Source: Lytechinus pictus (lineage: Eukaryota; Echinodermata; Echinoidea; Temnopleuroida; Toxopneustidae). Taken from it: a DNA stretch of 64,000 bases. Positions 22,401 through 33,137 of this stretch are shown here, in pieces. Location of the stretch: NCBI RefSeq assembly GCF_037042905.1, contig NC_087261.1:15589917-15653916 (forward strand), given 5' to 3'. Position 1 is the stretch's first letter; each line of letters opens with the position of its first letter. The notes beneath the pieces are model-generated. The model did not search any database. It had not been told where the DNA came from and saw only the letters and a program-made list of their open reading frames with translations. A program made the position numbers and the translations under genes.

Positions 22401-25400
22401 GGCATTTCATAGGACCTCTATGGTTTATCTGATCAGTTGAGATACGACCATCCCCCATACCGAGTTGTTCACCTTCCCTTGGAAGCGTAATAACTGGAAA
22501 TTAAAGGAATTACAACATGAAGTAGAACGAGACCAGACGAGGATCCACTGGGGCCGAAGCACTCCACACAACCCCGCCCCTGCCGACTAGCGGTGCAAAA
22601 ATGTAAAATGAGAAGAAAAAGGAAGGAAGGAGACGTATACGTGCCATGCTCATACAACTTTTCGTAAGTTGCCTTGGCGAGATATAGACCTATTTCGCCC
22701 AGTGGACATGCATCTGTTCATATGTCAACATGGTAAGATAACATACATGCATACATGTATCTTGCCATCTCGACAAGTCGATGGCACTTTAAAGGTAAAA
22801 GAATGCAGTAGCAGCAAACAATATTTTCTTGAGAAAGTCTTTAAAATCAAGGTTACCCTATTATCATAATCATAACGAGATCTGGTACAATAACGTAAAC
22901 TTATTTGAGAAATCATAAAATCTTAGCAGAAAACTGACAACACTTAACAGTGTGGGACAGTCCAGGGGCACTTCCATAGACGAGTGGTTACCACGCGTGA
23001 CCAAAGAAACGCGTAAAAGGGATCCCCTTTTCTAGATAGGGCACGTTACGTACTAACGCAATTAGGGTATCAATAACGCTAAAATAATGAAAAAGGGTAT
23101 ATATTTCGCTTTAGGAAAGCTACGTGTTTACGGTCCAATTTGCGAGGGTATTAAAAATACTAAAGTAATTCATAAATAATACTTTTTGCACCATCACTGC
23201 GTGTCTAGGGTCGATCCTATGGGAGTTGTATGTTAGTTTGCTTCTCTGTATAGTAATTATGGTAATTGTTACTGAAATGTGCATACACATACTAGAAAAG
23301 GGATTGCTGCTAATGCTTGGGCTGTTAAACTATCGCTGTAGGCTTACTTGTTTAGGGGGTCAAAGTAAGGGAATACTTGTCAAGGGTACCGTTTTGTTTC
23401 CAATACTTGTAAAGGGTAGGGTTTCACATCTACGCAGACTCTGAATGGCTCATGAGGTGGGATCTCAGCGCGCTTGAAAGGGCGAGCGAAGCGAGCCATT
23501 TCAGACTCCTTGAATCAGCTGTGGTACACACACTGCAGATGTGGGTCTACATTTGTAGACTAGGTTTCACACGCCAATAACTTGTTAAGAGGAGCATTTT
23601 CAGAACATGGAAAATACTTGTTTAGGGTGTTTTTCGAAACCCCATGGTCACGCGTGGTATCCTCTCGTCAGTGTAAGTGGCCCCCTGGGGGACAGTTTAT
23701 TGGCATTTGCTTGGAAAAATACATGACACTTTAATTATGTATTCGGGATTTATTTTGCTCATTTCTTCCCGAGCCATTAGGCAAATATTTTTTTCTACTT
23801 AAAAAAAGACCCTGCATGGTCATTTTGAGATCGTTAACACAATAACTCCTTAAAGCTTCTGTATAAAGCGCATCATCAAAGGTAGTTAATGACATGCAAC
23901 TATATTATGTTTAAAAGACAAGTCCATCCCAACAAAAGGTTGATTTGAACAAAAGGAGAAAAATCCAACAAGCATAACACTAAAAATTTCATAAAAATCG
24001 GATGAAAAATAAGAAAATAATGACATTTTTAAGTTGCGCTTAATTTCACGAAACAGTAGTGCACATCCTGGTCCGTATGCAAATGAGTAGACTGATGATG
24101 TCATCCACTCACTATTCCTTTCGTATTTTATTATATGATAATTATATTCTAATTTTCTCCTCTAGTCATTAAGTGAAACAACGATTAATTTTTCCCTGAA
24201 CATTCGAATTAGCATTGTTCAATAATATATGGTTCAGTCAAGTTAGTCCTTGTCAAATCTGTAAAAAAAAAAGAAATATTATACAAATAATGCATGCAGC
24301 CGAGTGCGTTTAATAGTGGAAATCAAAGACCTTATAATATGGTGGAAATGCAGAACACGCGAGTTTTCTTCAGATAGGTGCCGCACTGTGCACAAGCCGC
24401 TGGCGGCGAGTGCCCAGTGTGCACCATCTGAAGAAACCGAGCTTTATCTGCATTTACCTTTACGCACGACAGAGCAAGTGCATTATTTGTTTTATAAAAT
24501 AGCATCACAGAAACAAATTCTAAAAAAAGTCACAGTATAGTTTTGTTGGACTTCTCCCGGGACTTCTACCGCACTGGTCTGCCTGAGCGTGCAATGTCAA
24601 TTTTCGTTGTGCACCTTTTGCACTGCCGTGCATGCACAAAAAAGTTGGATGTCATGACACGTATTGACCAATCGCGATGCTTGAAATAATACACCTATTT
24701 TATAATGTCTAACAAAAAACAAAAAAAAGGAATAGTGAGTGAGGGACATCATCGACTGTCTCATTTGCATGTCACTGAGTTGTGCACATCACTGTTTTGT
24801 GAAAAATAAGCGAAACTTTAAAATGCCATAGCTTTCTAATTTTACATCCGATTTTGATGAAAATTTCAGCATTATGCTAGTTTAATTTTTCTCTATTTAT
24901 TCAAATCAACATTTTTTTCTGGGGTGGACTTGACCTTTAAGCGGGTGGCGTTCTCAGGGGGTGTTATTATTTTTTTTTTTTTTTGGGGGGGGGGGGGCAA
25001 GTGCCCCCTACTCCTCCCCCAGCATCCGATCTGCAGTCAAAACGAATCCATTATCATGGTGATACTACCTGTTGAACAGGTTGGTCCTTGACGGTCGCAT
25101 TCACACATGCACTGGTATCCATTCGCAGCCATGTTCACACAGATGCCATGGTCCCCACAACGTTTGATATTCCCAGTACAGTAATCGAATTCTTCTGCAT
25201 TAGACAAACAAGACAATGGTTAAAAAGTATCACGAATCAAGATTATATGTGTAAGGAGGGCGCTGCAAGAAACCTGCAATAAATAAGTTGATTTTGGTCC
25301 CTAAATCACTCAATAACGTGACAAACATTAATTTGTAAGTTAACACCAACGAACTCTATAGAGGGCAGCAACACACAAGCGTGTTGCTCTATTAAAGGAA

Positions 25401-28400
25401 GGTCAACTCCGCTCGAATTTTGTGACCACTCTAAAAAATAAGGTGGGTTTTGGGGAACCTTGTAGAGTTGATTTTTTTTCATTTGTTGATTTAAAACATT
25501 TTTTAAATGAAATTGTTTTGATCAGTTGTTCTGTATAATAATATTAAAAATATGACTATTATTTTTAAAGAAAATATTTAGCTTAAATAATCGTGATTTT
25601 GACGTTTTTCGTCATTTTGGAATATTAAGTCTATGACGAGGATACCTCTGGTCTGTTATTTTCTTCTGCTGAATTTCGCTGCACCACTAATAAATACATA
25701 GACAACCACCGTAATAATCGAAGCCATTTTCTGGCCTGGGTGCGCCGAGTCTGGGCCGGTCGCGTACCTAGCTCGTGACGTTGATGATGCGCTGGGGCTT
25801 CAGGCGACTCGTCATAGATCTTCTAGTAACATAGACAATATGACATCTAGTTTGACTGGTCTGATTTTAAGTGCAATGGCTACATGGCTGATGTTTATCA
25901 ACGATGATTGTTCAAGGTTAGATTTCAAATTTTAAATGTCATTTGACTTTTAAGTCTATAAATCTGAAATAAAGGCGCTGTATTCCCGAAATCTGGGTCT
26001 AAATTTTTACTCCGAGTCCGAGACCATGGCATGGACGGCGACAAAAAAAAAACCTGCATGCATCGGATGCATCGCATTGGCTGCGCTGCAGCTGCACAGC
26101 CAGGCTGCATCGAAGGTCGATCGAGCAACCAAACTTCCAAAGCCAAATTAAAGCTTAAATAAACGGCCACCTATCCATAATTTTCCCTGGTGTTCTTTAA
26201 TAATTTCTGAGAAAAATCAGCCAATTGAGGCAAACTGATTGCAATGTTACATCGTTTGGCAGAGATTGCCATCATCGTTTTGCATTACGGTAGACCTAAC
26301 CCAGTAATTAGGGTAGCCCGTAGCCGGTAGCAATGCCAATGCCAATGGGTATAAAGATATGATCCACTTCTAATGTTATCATTTTTTTCCAGCATTTTCC
26401 AAAAACTTCTATTAAATCTAGATCTAGGCCTACAAAGTACAATACATCCAAATAACTGAAGTCTATAAACGTTAGATCCATATCTAATTTAGATCTATAA
26501 ACGTTAGATCGATAGGCCTCAGTCTAAGAATAGATCTAACTTTATTAGTCTGACTAGACAATAAGCTTTGAACTCGGGCTTTGAACAGTCTCGATCTGTT
26601 TGTCGATGTTCCACCGTGCGGGATATCTAAGATCTAGTATTGGATCTAGGCCTAGTAGAATCTACTACGACTTTTTTTACTTGGTAGGAGATAGATCTAT
26701 GCAAAAGTAAAAAAAAATAATAATAATATTCCTCGAACAATAATATTTCTAGAATCTCTAAAGTATTAGTAAAGGACGCCTATAGACCATAAGACCTATA
26801 TCTAGACCATAACGAGGGTTGGCCCATGGCCATGCAAGCCCCGAGGCTCGATTTGGTCCAATTAAGCTTTTTAATGGCCAGACTTGGCTAGGTTAGGATT
26901 TTTTTAGTCCATACAGGGTGAATTCCTGGAGTCTAGATCTAGAAGATTCTTTGGTTGACAAGTTACAGTTAAGCCTAGATCTAGACATGAAATCCTTTAA
27001 ATTCACTTTAGAAAATGCATAAAATCACAAGCTCTGTCACTTTGCTCTTTCGCTTTCGCATTCTACCGAACCAAAGGCCCAGGAAAATTACAATTTTCCA
27101 TATGATAAACAAAAGTAAAACTCTTTAAAACTTTGATTGCAAAGAATCAATGGTCAAATTAAGATATGGATGCCGTATTCAAATCAATTTAAGTTCAACT
27201 TCTGTCTCAAGACGGCCCTAGACTAGAATAGGTCTAGAACTTACTGAGTTAGGTCTAACGCCAAACGGTGATTCTCTGCCAAACGATGTAACATTGCAAT
27301 CAGTTTGCCTCAATTGGCTGAGATTTTTCTCTGAAAAGTATGAAGAAAACCAAGAAATTTGGCTTTGAAAGTTTGGTTGCTCGATCGACCTTGCTATATC
27401 GACGCAGCCTCGCCTAGCTGGCTGTGCATGCAGCGCAGCCAATGGTCTCGGACTCGGAGATGAATTTCGACCTGGATTTCGGGGATACAGCCAGTGGCGT
27501 AACAGGCAGGGGGGGGGGCAAGTTGCCCCCCCTGGCGGATTTCACCGGGAAAATAAAAGAAAAACGGGAAGAAAAAAATGGAGGGAGAAAGAAAGGGGAA
27601 GGAAAGGGGAAAAGGAAAGGAGGAAAGGGAAAAGTGAAAATAAAACGAAGAAAAAACTTTTTTTTAATGGAAAAGGAAGGAAAGCGGGAAAATGTACGAA
27701 TGAAGAACATTTGAGAAAGAACAAATCATTCCGAAATAGGCCTATGTAATGCAGTAGCACGGTGGGAAATAAATGAAAAGATGACAAAATGGCAAACAAT
27801 AGCGGGAAACGAAGGTAGAATGAAATTAGTCAAAAGCTAAATTGGAAAACAAAGAAAAGGGACAAGAAAAAAAATAATAACACGACCGGGCTGCCGATGA
27901 TTGAAATTAAAGAGCGGGAAGAAAGATGGACTGCATACAACATAGTGCTATAAGCATTAGTACTAAATTTTATGTAAATAAGCTACCGGGGATTTATGCC
28001 CCAGACCCCACGCAATAGGGGCTAACCTTCAAATGGCTCTATATAACGCCCCCATTCAATCACGTTCAATCACTGGCATACAGGCGCGGGGGGGGGGGGG
28101 TCTTGGTTCCACACCCAAGATAAAATAAAATAAATTATAGGAGACAACGTATACTGAAATGAATGGAAACAATTAAATGTGTTATTTCCTGAATATAATG
28201 GAAAAATCTATCACATAATTAGAATTTAATTTCAAAAGGCAATTTTTTTTTCCAGCTCGCTTTGCACTCTGGCGACTTTTTACAAATTTTTCCCACATTG
28301 CTATGTTTTGCCCTCTCAAAATATTTGGTTCATTACGCAACTAGTTTGAATAAATGTGTTATGTAAAAGCTATATATTCTGTATATGCCCGCGATTTGAT

Positions 28401-30047
28401 TAAAATAGCGGCAATCTGCGAGGTTTAAATGGCTTTGATATCAGGAAGTTCCAAGGGCTCCGCCCCGGACCCCAACCGCACAGCACTGCGTATGGAAGGG
28501 TTGGGCCATGGCCCCAACAAGTTCTACAAACAAGAACAAAAAAAAGGAGGAAAGAAAAGCAAAGGAAAAGTGTAGGATATGATTTTATTTACTGAATATA
28601 ATATCAAAAAATAGCTCAAAGTTAGATTATCATGAAAAGGTGATTTTTTCTCACTCGCTACGCTCGCTCGGGACTTATATAAAGCAGCTTTTTAGCACGT
28701 GTGCTATACTGCGCCCCTCGGTTTTTTTTTTTACTCTTCACGCTACTGCCGCAAAGAATCCTGTTCACAGTGGCGTACAAACCACAAAACAAGGAATCTA
28801 AAGAGAGAAGAGTGAAATATATTATTCTCTGGATACCATATAAAAATCTATCACAAAATTGAATTTTCCTATTAAAAAGGTCAAAATTTTTGCTCGCTCG
28901 CTTCGCTCGCTCGCAAATATTTTTTTAAAGATAAATTCTGCCCGATACGCAATATCTGGCCCTCTCAAATAGTCGCCTCATTACACCATTACGCCTGTTC
29001 ATACCATGATATAACCGGGAAATGTTTGGCTCTTGCTGGCCACCGACCCCTGTTACGCCGCTGGATACAGCGCCTTTATTTCAGAGTTTTAGACTAAAAA
29101 GTCAAATTAAATATAAAATTTGAAATCTAACCTTGAACAATCATCGTTGATAAACATCAGCCCTGATGCACCGAAAATCAGACCAGGCAAATTAGATGTC
29201 TATGTTACTAGAAGATCTATGACGAGTCGCATGGATCCCCAGCGCATCAACGTCACTAGCTAGCTACGCGACCGGCCCAGAGTCGGCGCATCCAGGCCAG
29301 AAGAACGACCTCGATTTGGACGGTGGTTGTCTATGCATTTATTAGTGGTGCAGCGAAATTTAGCAGAAGAAAGTAACAGACCAGAGGTATCCTCGTTATA
29401 GACTTAATATTCCAAAATGAGAGAAAATGATAAAATCCTGACTATTCAACATGTTCAAGGATAATATTTTTTTTTAATGTTATTATTATTTTTAATATTA
29501 TTATAAAGAACAACCGATCCAAAAATGTTTCATTAAAAATGTTTTTAATTAAATGAAAAAAAATCAACTCTACAAAGTTTCCCAAAACCCACCTTATTTT
29601 TTAAAGTGGGTGACAAAATTCGAGCGTTGACCTTCCTTAGAGCAACACGCCTGTCTGTTGCTGCCATCTACGTTCGTTGCCCTCAACCTTACACATCCAT
29701 ACACGCTTGTAATTTTACAGTCGGGGACTCATTTATCATTAATCGCCAAATTGGGGACTCGTGTGTGCGTCTAATACACTCAATATGTTGAATTTAATCC
29801 ACCAACCGAGCCCTTGTTTCGGTCATAGTAGCATATTCCCCTAACCGGTGACGCTTCCTATCCCTTACACACACGAGTCATATTTATTTGGCCGAATGGG
29901 ATATTTTCACAAATCACTGCGGTTACTATAGAGGCATTATTTGAAACAGTTTGAAATGAGATGGTCATCTGGACCGGGGACGTACCCGGTTGATGGGTTT
30001 GATGTAAGAAATGTCCCTAGAAGTAGGTCACTATAAACCCCCCCCCC

Positions 30048-30079
<32 letters not shown>

Positions 30080-33000
30080 CCACACATGACGCATACTAGA
30101 CAAAACAATATCGTAATTATACCATACAAAATAGCTTTATTAATTTTTTGTTTGTATGATACTCTACCAGTGTCACAAAACTTCCTCCAAACATTGTGGG
30201 ATGTCGTTTCCCCCGGCTTTCCAAATGATCGCTTTTCGTCAACACGATGAGTTGTCCTTTGTTGAAGCTCTTTTCCGTACCGAACAATCGGGTTACAGTT
30301 GTTTTGATTGCTTTGGACTGCATTTGATGGACTCGGAACTTCAAGAAAATTCAGACAATAAGGCTCTCTGTTTTACGATGAGGGCAAATCATTTGATAAA
30401 AAGTTGTGAGGCATAAGGTCGCCCACTTATCATTATATATATATAAATATATATATTATATATACAAGAGCCCATTTGGTCCCACCTGCATAGCAGAGCG
30501 AGACTATAGGCGCCGCGCCGCTTTTCCGACGGCGGCATCATCAACGCTGAAATCTTAACTAAGATTAAGTTTTTGAAAGGTCATCATAACTTAGTATACG
30601 GACCTAGTTCATGTTACTTCAACATAAGGATAATCAAGTATTACTGAACATCCTGCCTGTGTTTCAGGTCACATTACCAAGGTCAAATGTTATTTAGGGT
30701 CAATGAACTTTAGCCATATTAGGGGTATTTGTTGAATTGCCATAACTTTCAAAGTTTATGGATCCAGTATATGAAACGTGGACATAAGAGCAATCAAGTA
30801 TCCTGAACATCATGTGTGAGGTCACATGAACAAGGTCAAATGCCACTTAGCGTCAATGAACTTAGATCACGTTGGGTAAATTAACTTCGAAATCTCATGA
30901 AAGTATTAAAGTGTATGGATCTAGTTCACGAAACGTTGACATAAGTAATCAAGTAAAACTGCTCGTCATGTATGAATCTTACATGTAGGTCACATGATCA
31001 AGGTCAAATTCCATTAAAGGACAAGTCCACCCCAACAAAAATTTGATTTGAATAAAAAGAGAAAAATCCAACAAGCATAACACTAAAAATTTCATCAAAA
31101 TCTGATGTAAAATAAGAAAGTTATGACATTTTAAAGTTTCGCTTAATTTCACAAAACAGTTATATGCACATCCTGGTTGGTGTGCAAATGAGGAGACTGA
31201 TGACGTCATCCACTCACTATTTCTTTTGTATTTTAATATATGAAATATGAAATATTCTAATTTTCTCCTCATTGTCAAGTGAAACAGTGATTAATTCCGT
31301 CCTGAACATGTGGAATTAGCATTGTTACATACTATATGATTCAGTCAAGTCGGTCCCTATAGTCAAATCTGTAAAATGTGAAATATTGTTTAATTCAAAC
31401 AATAAAAAACAAAAGAAATAGTGAGTGATGGACATCATCGATTGACTTATTTGCATGTCACTGAGTTGTGCATATCACTGTTTGGTGAAAAATAAGCGAA
31501 ACTTTAAAATGCCATAACTTTCTTATTTTATATCCGATTTTGATGAGATTTTCAGTGTTATGCTAGTTTGATTTTTTTTTATTTATTCAAATCAACATTT
31601 TGCTGGGGTGGACTTGACCTTTAATGGCCAATTGAACATAATATCATATAACCATGATGAATTATGTTTTTTTAATGATTATTCAATAGTTGTTTTCAAA
31701 GTCAGCGCTGCTGCTATATTGAATCGCGTAATGCAGGCGAAACTGTTAGATGCGTTCCACTTTGTTTTTCTTGAATGTCTTGTCATTTGCTTACTGTTAG
31801 GAGAGGATGCTTTTGAACAGAATATGATTTGACAACATTGGAATGTGAACTGTCCGAAAAATAAGTGGATGTGGGCAAAGTGAACAGTCTCTTCGTCGAA
31901 AGTGGACTGAAGCCGGCGCGGCGTCGCGATGCGTCGGAGGTGGCTCGACTTATGTGTATCAACGCTATTTTTTTTTTGGTGAAAGCCGGACTGACGCGTG
32001 CTTGTACTGCGTCCACCTTTTGATGTGGTTTTAAGCGGTGTCATGCCGGCTCCAGTCCTGCAATGGTATGTCTATCACCTCTGGGTGGACTCAGGCCTGC
32101 TTTACCATTGAACTAGAAATAACGTTAGATAACGAACCGTGTGCATGAAGCAATTTAATGTAAAATGTTGACATATTGAATATTGAATATGCGACGTGAA
32201 GCCGTCTTGATGTGTAGAAGCACAATTGAAGGCCTCAGACCTTGTTTACAAGCCGGGGGTAATGATCTAGTGGAGTCTTCAAATTGCATGCGTAAGGCCG
32301 GCGTAGGAGGCAGCTCCAATCCCGACGCATGTGTATTAGGGGCCAAAGTTTGTTGCATACACTTTTTCTTATGGACAAAAAAGTAACTTCCAGTAATCAT
32401 GGTAAATATTCGTAAAATAAATAAATTTATTTTCGGAAAAAATATACACCCAATTTTTCGTCAGTTTTTTTTCGGACCAAAGTCACTTTTATTTTGGAAT
32501 GAAAACTTTTCTCCTTTTTTTTGTTGCTTGTCATTTATTTTTCTGGCCAAAATCACCTTACAAAACCAACACCACTCCCTTTAAAATCGTTCGTAGGCCC
32601 CTAAAACATGTAAAATAACATAGGCCTTCCAAACAGTTTTGTTTTTTTTACATGTCGGGAATGGCCAAAATGAACATGTTGAAAACACTTCAGACAAAAT
32701 TCCACATTCAACATGTTCAATAAGAAGTTAGTTTACAAAGACAAAATTTTGTCCTTAGCTGATGGAAATTGAAAGGTGACTAAGAATACGATTTGGCACC
32801 AAGGAATATGTCACTCTGCAGGCACAAAGTGGTAAATAACGAGAAACTTTGTGACGCATTGTATTATACCCCAAGCTGTTGTGCAAATCCCTCGTTGGCC
32901 TAGCATGGGAACATTGGATCTGTTGATACTTTAAATTGTTTAGTCTGTAAGACGAAGACACATCCCTGATTAGCAACATGTTCCATATTAAATTTCTTCT

Positions 33001-33137
33001 CTTCGTTTGAAAGGCAATTATTGTACACGCATGGAGCTATAAAACACAGATGGTACAAGACTATCATGACTATACTTACTATAGATAGTAACGGCAAATA
33101 TTAAGCCGATTGAGGCAAAGAGGCAACGAGTACCCAT
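16042..33137 (-). CDS. Gene B: signal peptide-EGF-F5/8C-acidic tail protein, complete, 352 aa
   Basis: Exons in transcript order: 33137-33080, 25194-25069, 22493-22150, 20897-20774 and 16448-16042. Phases match at each junction (1, 1, 0, 1) and the summed length is 1,059 bases, exactly 353 codons with the stop. The protein is a signal peptide (MGTRCLFASIGLIFAVTIY), one EGF-like module, one F5/8C (discoidin) domain split over two exons, and a C-terminal region of about 134 residues. That region matches no family I know and is strongly acidic near its end. EGF plus F5/8C proteins (MFG-E8 type, for example) are secreted adhesion or phospholipid/glycan-binding proteins. There is no membrane segment after the signal peptide, so secretion is likely. 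The introns are large and packed with transposons. The exon chain is my own splice-phase model; an exon I missed could change it. Confidence 0.72.
16449..17756. other. Gene B intron 4, proximal part
   Basis: No accepted exon. A G run at about 17006-17018 follows GGGCGTAAATCC-type sequence resembling ends of hAT-like elements. An open frame at 17459-17116 on the minus strand is discussed under rejected items. Confidence 0.4.
17757..17832 (+). repeat. Trinucleotide microsatellite (AAC/ACT/AAT)
   Basis: Imperfect AAC, AAT and ACT repeats over about 75 bp. Confidence 0.8.
17880..18290 (-). repeat. Degenerate 'TTTGGTCTAAT' repeat
   Basis: Recurrent TTTGGTC, GGTCTAAT and GGTCTAT units on the plus strand are the inverse of the ATTAGACCAA units of the minisatellite at 34325-34795. 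Similar units occur at 60210-60300. Confidence 0.55.
18297..19283. mobile_element. Mariner-like non-autonomous element, 987 bp, TA-flanked
   Basis: TA at 18295-18296 and 19284-19285. The left end CAGTGCTTATCAAAAAAAAG matches the inverse of the right end, CTTTTTTTTGATACGCACTG, with one mismatch, and the match continues inward (TTTACACTT against TTTAGACTT). These are Tc1/mariner features (TA target, CAGTGC-type ends). No transposase frame or DDE/DDD signature was found, so it is a decayed or internally deleted copy. Confidence 0.85.
19798..20635 (+). repeat. Dispersed repeat family R, copy 4
   Basis: Starts GTCTCGCCTGCATTGCAGAG and ends ATGTAGGCGAGAC then GCAAGAGGCGTTCCATTT. Carries a perfect AGGTCAAAGGTCA near 20158. 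It lies in gene B intron 4 close to the F5/8C terminal exon. Confidence 0.8.
20774..20897 (-). CDS. Gene B exon 4: C-terminal part of F5/8C domain
   Basis: A 124-bp exon; AG precedes 20897 and donor GTAAAA follows 20774. It enters in phase 0 and leaves in phase 1. It encodes LFHGDMYNVITTKVLARHLR then ILHVLDTPGRIMQFELYGMID. The pattern F.G.......V...L.AR.LRI......G...M.FELYG is the diagnostic end of coagulation factor 5/8 type C (discoidin) domains. The polypyrimidine tract is good though interrupted (TTTTTTTAAAAG). Confidence 0.78.
20898..22149. other. Gene B intron 3
   Basis: AT-rich sequence; no exon or repeat assigned. Confidence 0.4.
22150..22493 (-). CDS. Gene B exon 3: N-terminal part of F5/8C domain
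   Basis: A 344-bp exon; acceptor AATTTCCAG precedes 22493 and donor GTAAAA follows 22150 (phase 1 in, 0 out). It encodes ITLPREGEQLGMGDGRISTDQI, which matches the LGMEDG.I.D.QI opening of F5/8C domains. DVFVDIDLICRYRLTGIRTR follows, corresponding to W(V/I)QVDL....V.GV.TQGR, then FKMATSLDGSNYDPV. Compared with typical domains it has an insertion rich in Cys and Arg after the opening and lacks the usual Trp before VDIDL, so ligand binding may differ. Confidence 0.8.
22962..23688. mobile_element. DNA transposon with CCAGGGG ends and 8-bp target duplication
   Basis: Direct repeats GGGACAGT at 22954-22961 and 23689-23696 flank a 727-bp element. The left end (CCAGGGGCACTT, GACGAGTGGTTACCACGCGT further in) is the imperfect inverse of the right (ACGCGTGGTATCCTCTCGTC, GGCCCCCTGG). 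An 8-bp duplication suggests a hAT- or similar-type transposase. Non-coding. It lies in gene B intron 2. Confidence 0.75.
23915..24936. mobile_element. TTAA-flanked palindromic MITE, copy 2, with inner insertion
   Basis: TTAA at 23911-23914 and 24937-24940. Ends AAGACAAGTCCATCCC and GGGGTGGACTTGACCT are inverted. It is about 420 bp longer than copies 1 and 3. The extra sequence lies roughly between 24280 and 24700 and has its own inverted segments (AACACGCGAGTTTTCTTCAG near 24354, inverse GAAGAAACCGAGC near 24434), so a second element appears to be nested in it. Confidence 0.75.
25069..25194 (-). CDS. Gene B exon 2: EGF-like domain
   Basis: A 126-bp phase 1-1 exon; acceptor AATGCAG precedes 25194 and donor GTAGTA follows 25069. 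It encodes EFDYCTGNIKRCGDHGICVN, then MAANGYQCMCECDRQGPTC. The six cysteines with the GYQC.C spacing and G-x-x-C end are an EGF-like module. There is no N-terminal D-x-D/N calcium-binding motif, so it is probably not a calcium-binding EGF. Confidence 0.88.
25347..29679. mobile_element. Long-inverted-repeat element (about 0.9-kb arms), interrupted by a hAT insertion
   Basis: The left arm (about 25347-26300) is the inverse of the right arm (about 27240-27483 plus 29072-29679). For example, CTTTAATAGAGCAACACGC-type ends, AAAATAAGGTGGGTTTTGGG against CCCAAAACCCACCTTATTTT, and GGTCGATCGAGCAACCAAAC against GTTTGGTTGCTCGATCGACC. The loop between 26300 and 27240 is rich in AGATCTA motifs and contains no usable frame. 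Without the insertion the element is about 2.75 kb. No transposase was recognised; the superfamily is unclear. Confidence 0.75.
27492..29063. mobile_element. hAT-like non-autonomous element, 1,572 bp, copy 1
   Basis: Target duplication GATACAGC at 27484-27491 and 29064-29071. Terminal inverted repeats CAGTGGCGTAACAGG (left) and, inverse of the right end, CAGCGGCGTAACAGG. Both the CAG-GCG ends and the 8-bp duplication are hAT hallmarks. The interior has a G run then its C-run inverse, GGAAAAGG-type purine-rich low complexity, and GCTCGCTTCGCTCGCTC stretches. No transposase. A related copy begins at 62300. Confidence 0.88.
29680..30478. other. No gene recognised
   Basis: Contains a C run plus (CT)n/(CA)n microsatellite (30039-30080) and a palindromic (TA)n stretch (30436-30467). 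Confidence 0.45.
30479..31765 (+). repeat. Dispersed repeat family R, copy 5, split by a TTAA MITE
   Basis: Left part 30479-31013 starts GTCCCACCTGCATAGCAGAG. The right part 31625-31765 has GCTGCTATATTGAATCGCGT and ATGCAGGCGAAAC. The MITE at 31018-31620 interrupts it, so family R was present here first. Confidence 0.8.
31018..31620. mobile_element. TTAA-flanked palindromic MITE, copy 3
   Basis: TTAA at 31014-31017 and 31621-31624. Ends AGGACAAGTCCACCCCA and TGGGGTGGACTTGACCT are inverted; 603 bp. The sequence is close to copies 1 and 2, with GACGTCATC and CATTTGCAT-type motifs near the middle of each arm. Confidence 0.85.
31766..33079. other. Gene B intron 1, proximal part
   Basis: No exon found. 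A GC-richer block at 31850-32060 has no reading frame with a recognisable domain. Confidence 0.4.
33080..33137 (-). CDS. Gene B exon 1: signal peptide
   Basis: The ATG at 33137 gives MGTRCLFASIGLIFAVTIY, then the consensus donor GTAAGTATA after position 33080 in phase 1. A short n-region with Arg, a hydrophobic core and a Thr/Ala-containing end fit a signal peptide. Joining to the EGF exon gives TIY-K-EFDYC, with cleavage probably close to the junction. The intron of about 7.9 kb holds three transposon insertions or nests. Confidence 0.68.

Noticed and set aside
27424..27799. Long open frames over the purine-rich block on both strands (also 62270-62605)
   Set aside because: Low-complexity Lys/Glu/Gly- or Phe/Pro/Leu-rich translations caused by base bias inside hAT elements, open on both strands at once.
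30011..30416. Overlapping open frames on both strands near 30000-30400
   Set aside because: No domain, no splice-consistent exon, one begins in a microsatellite.
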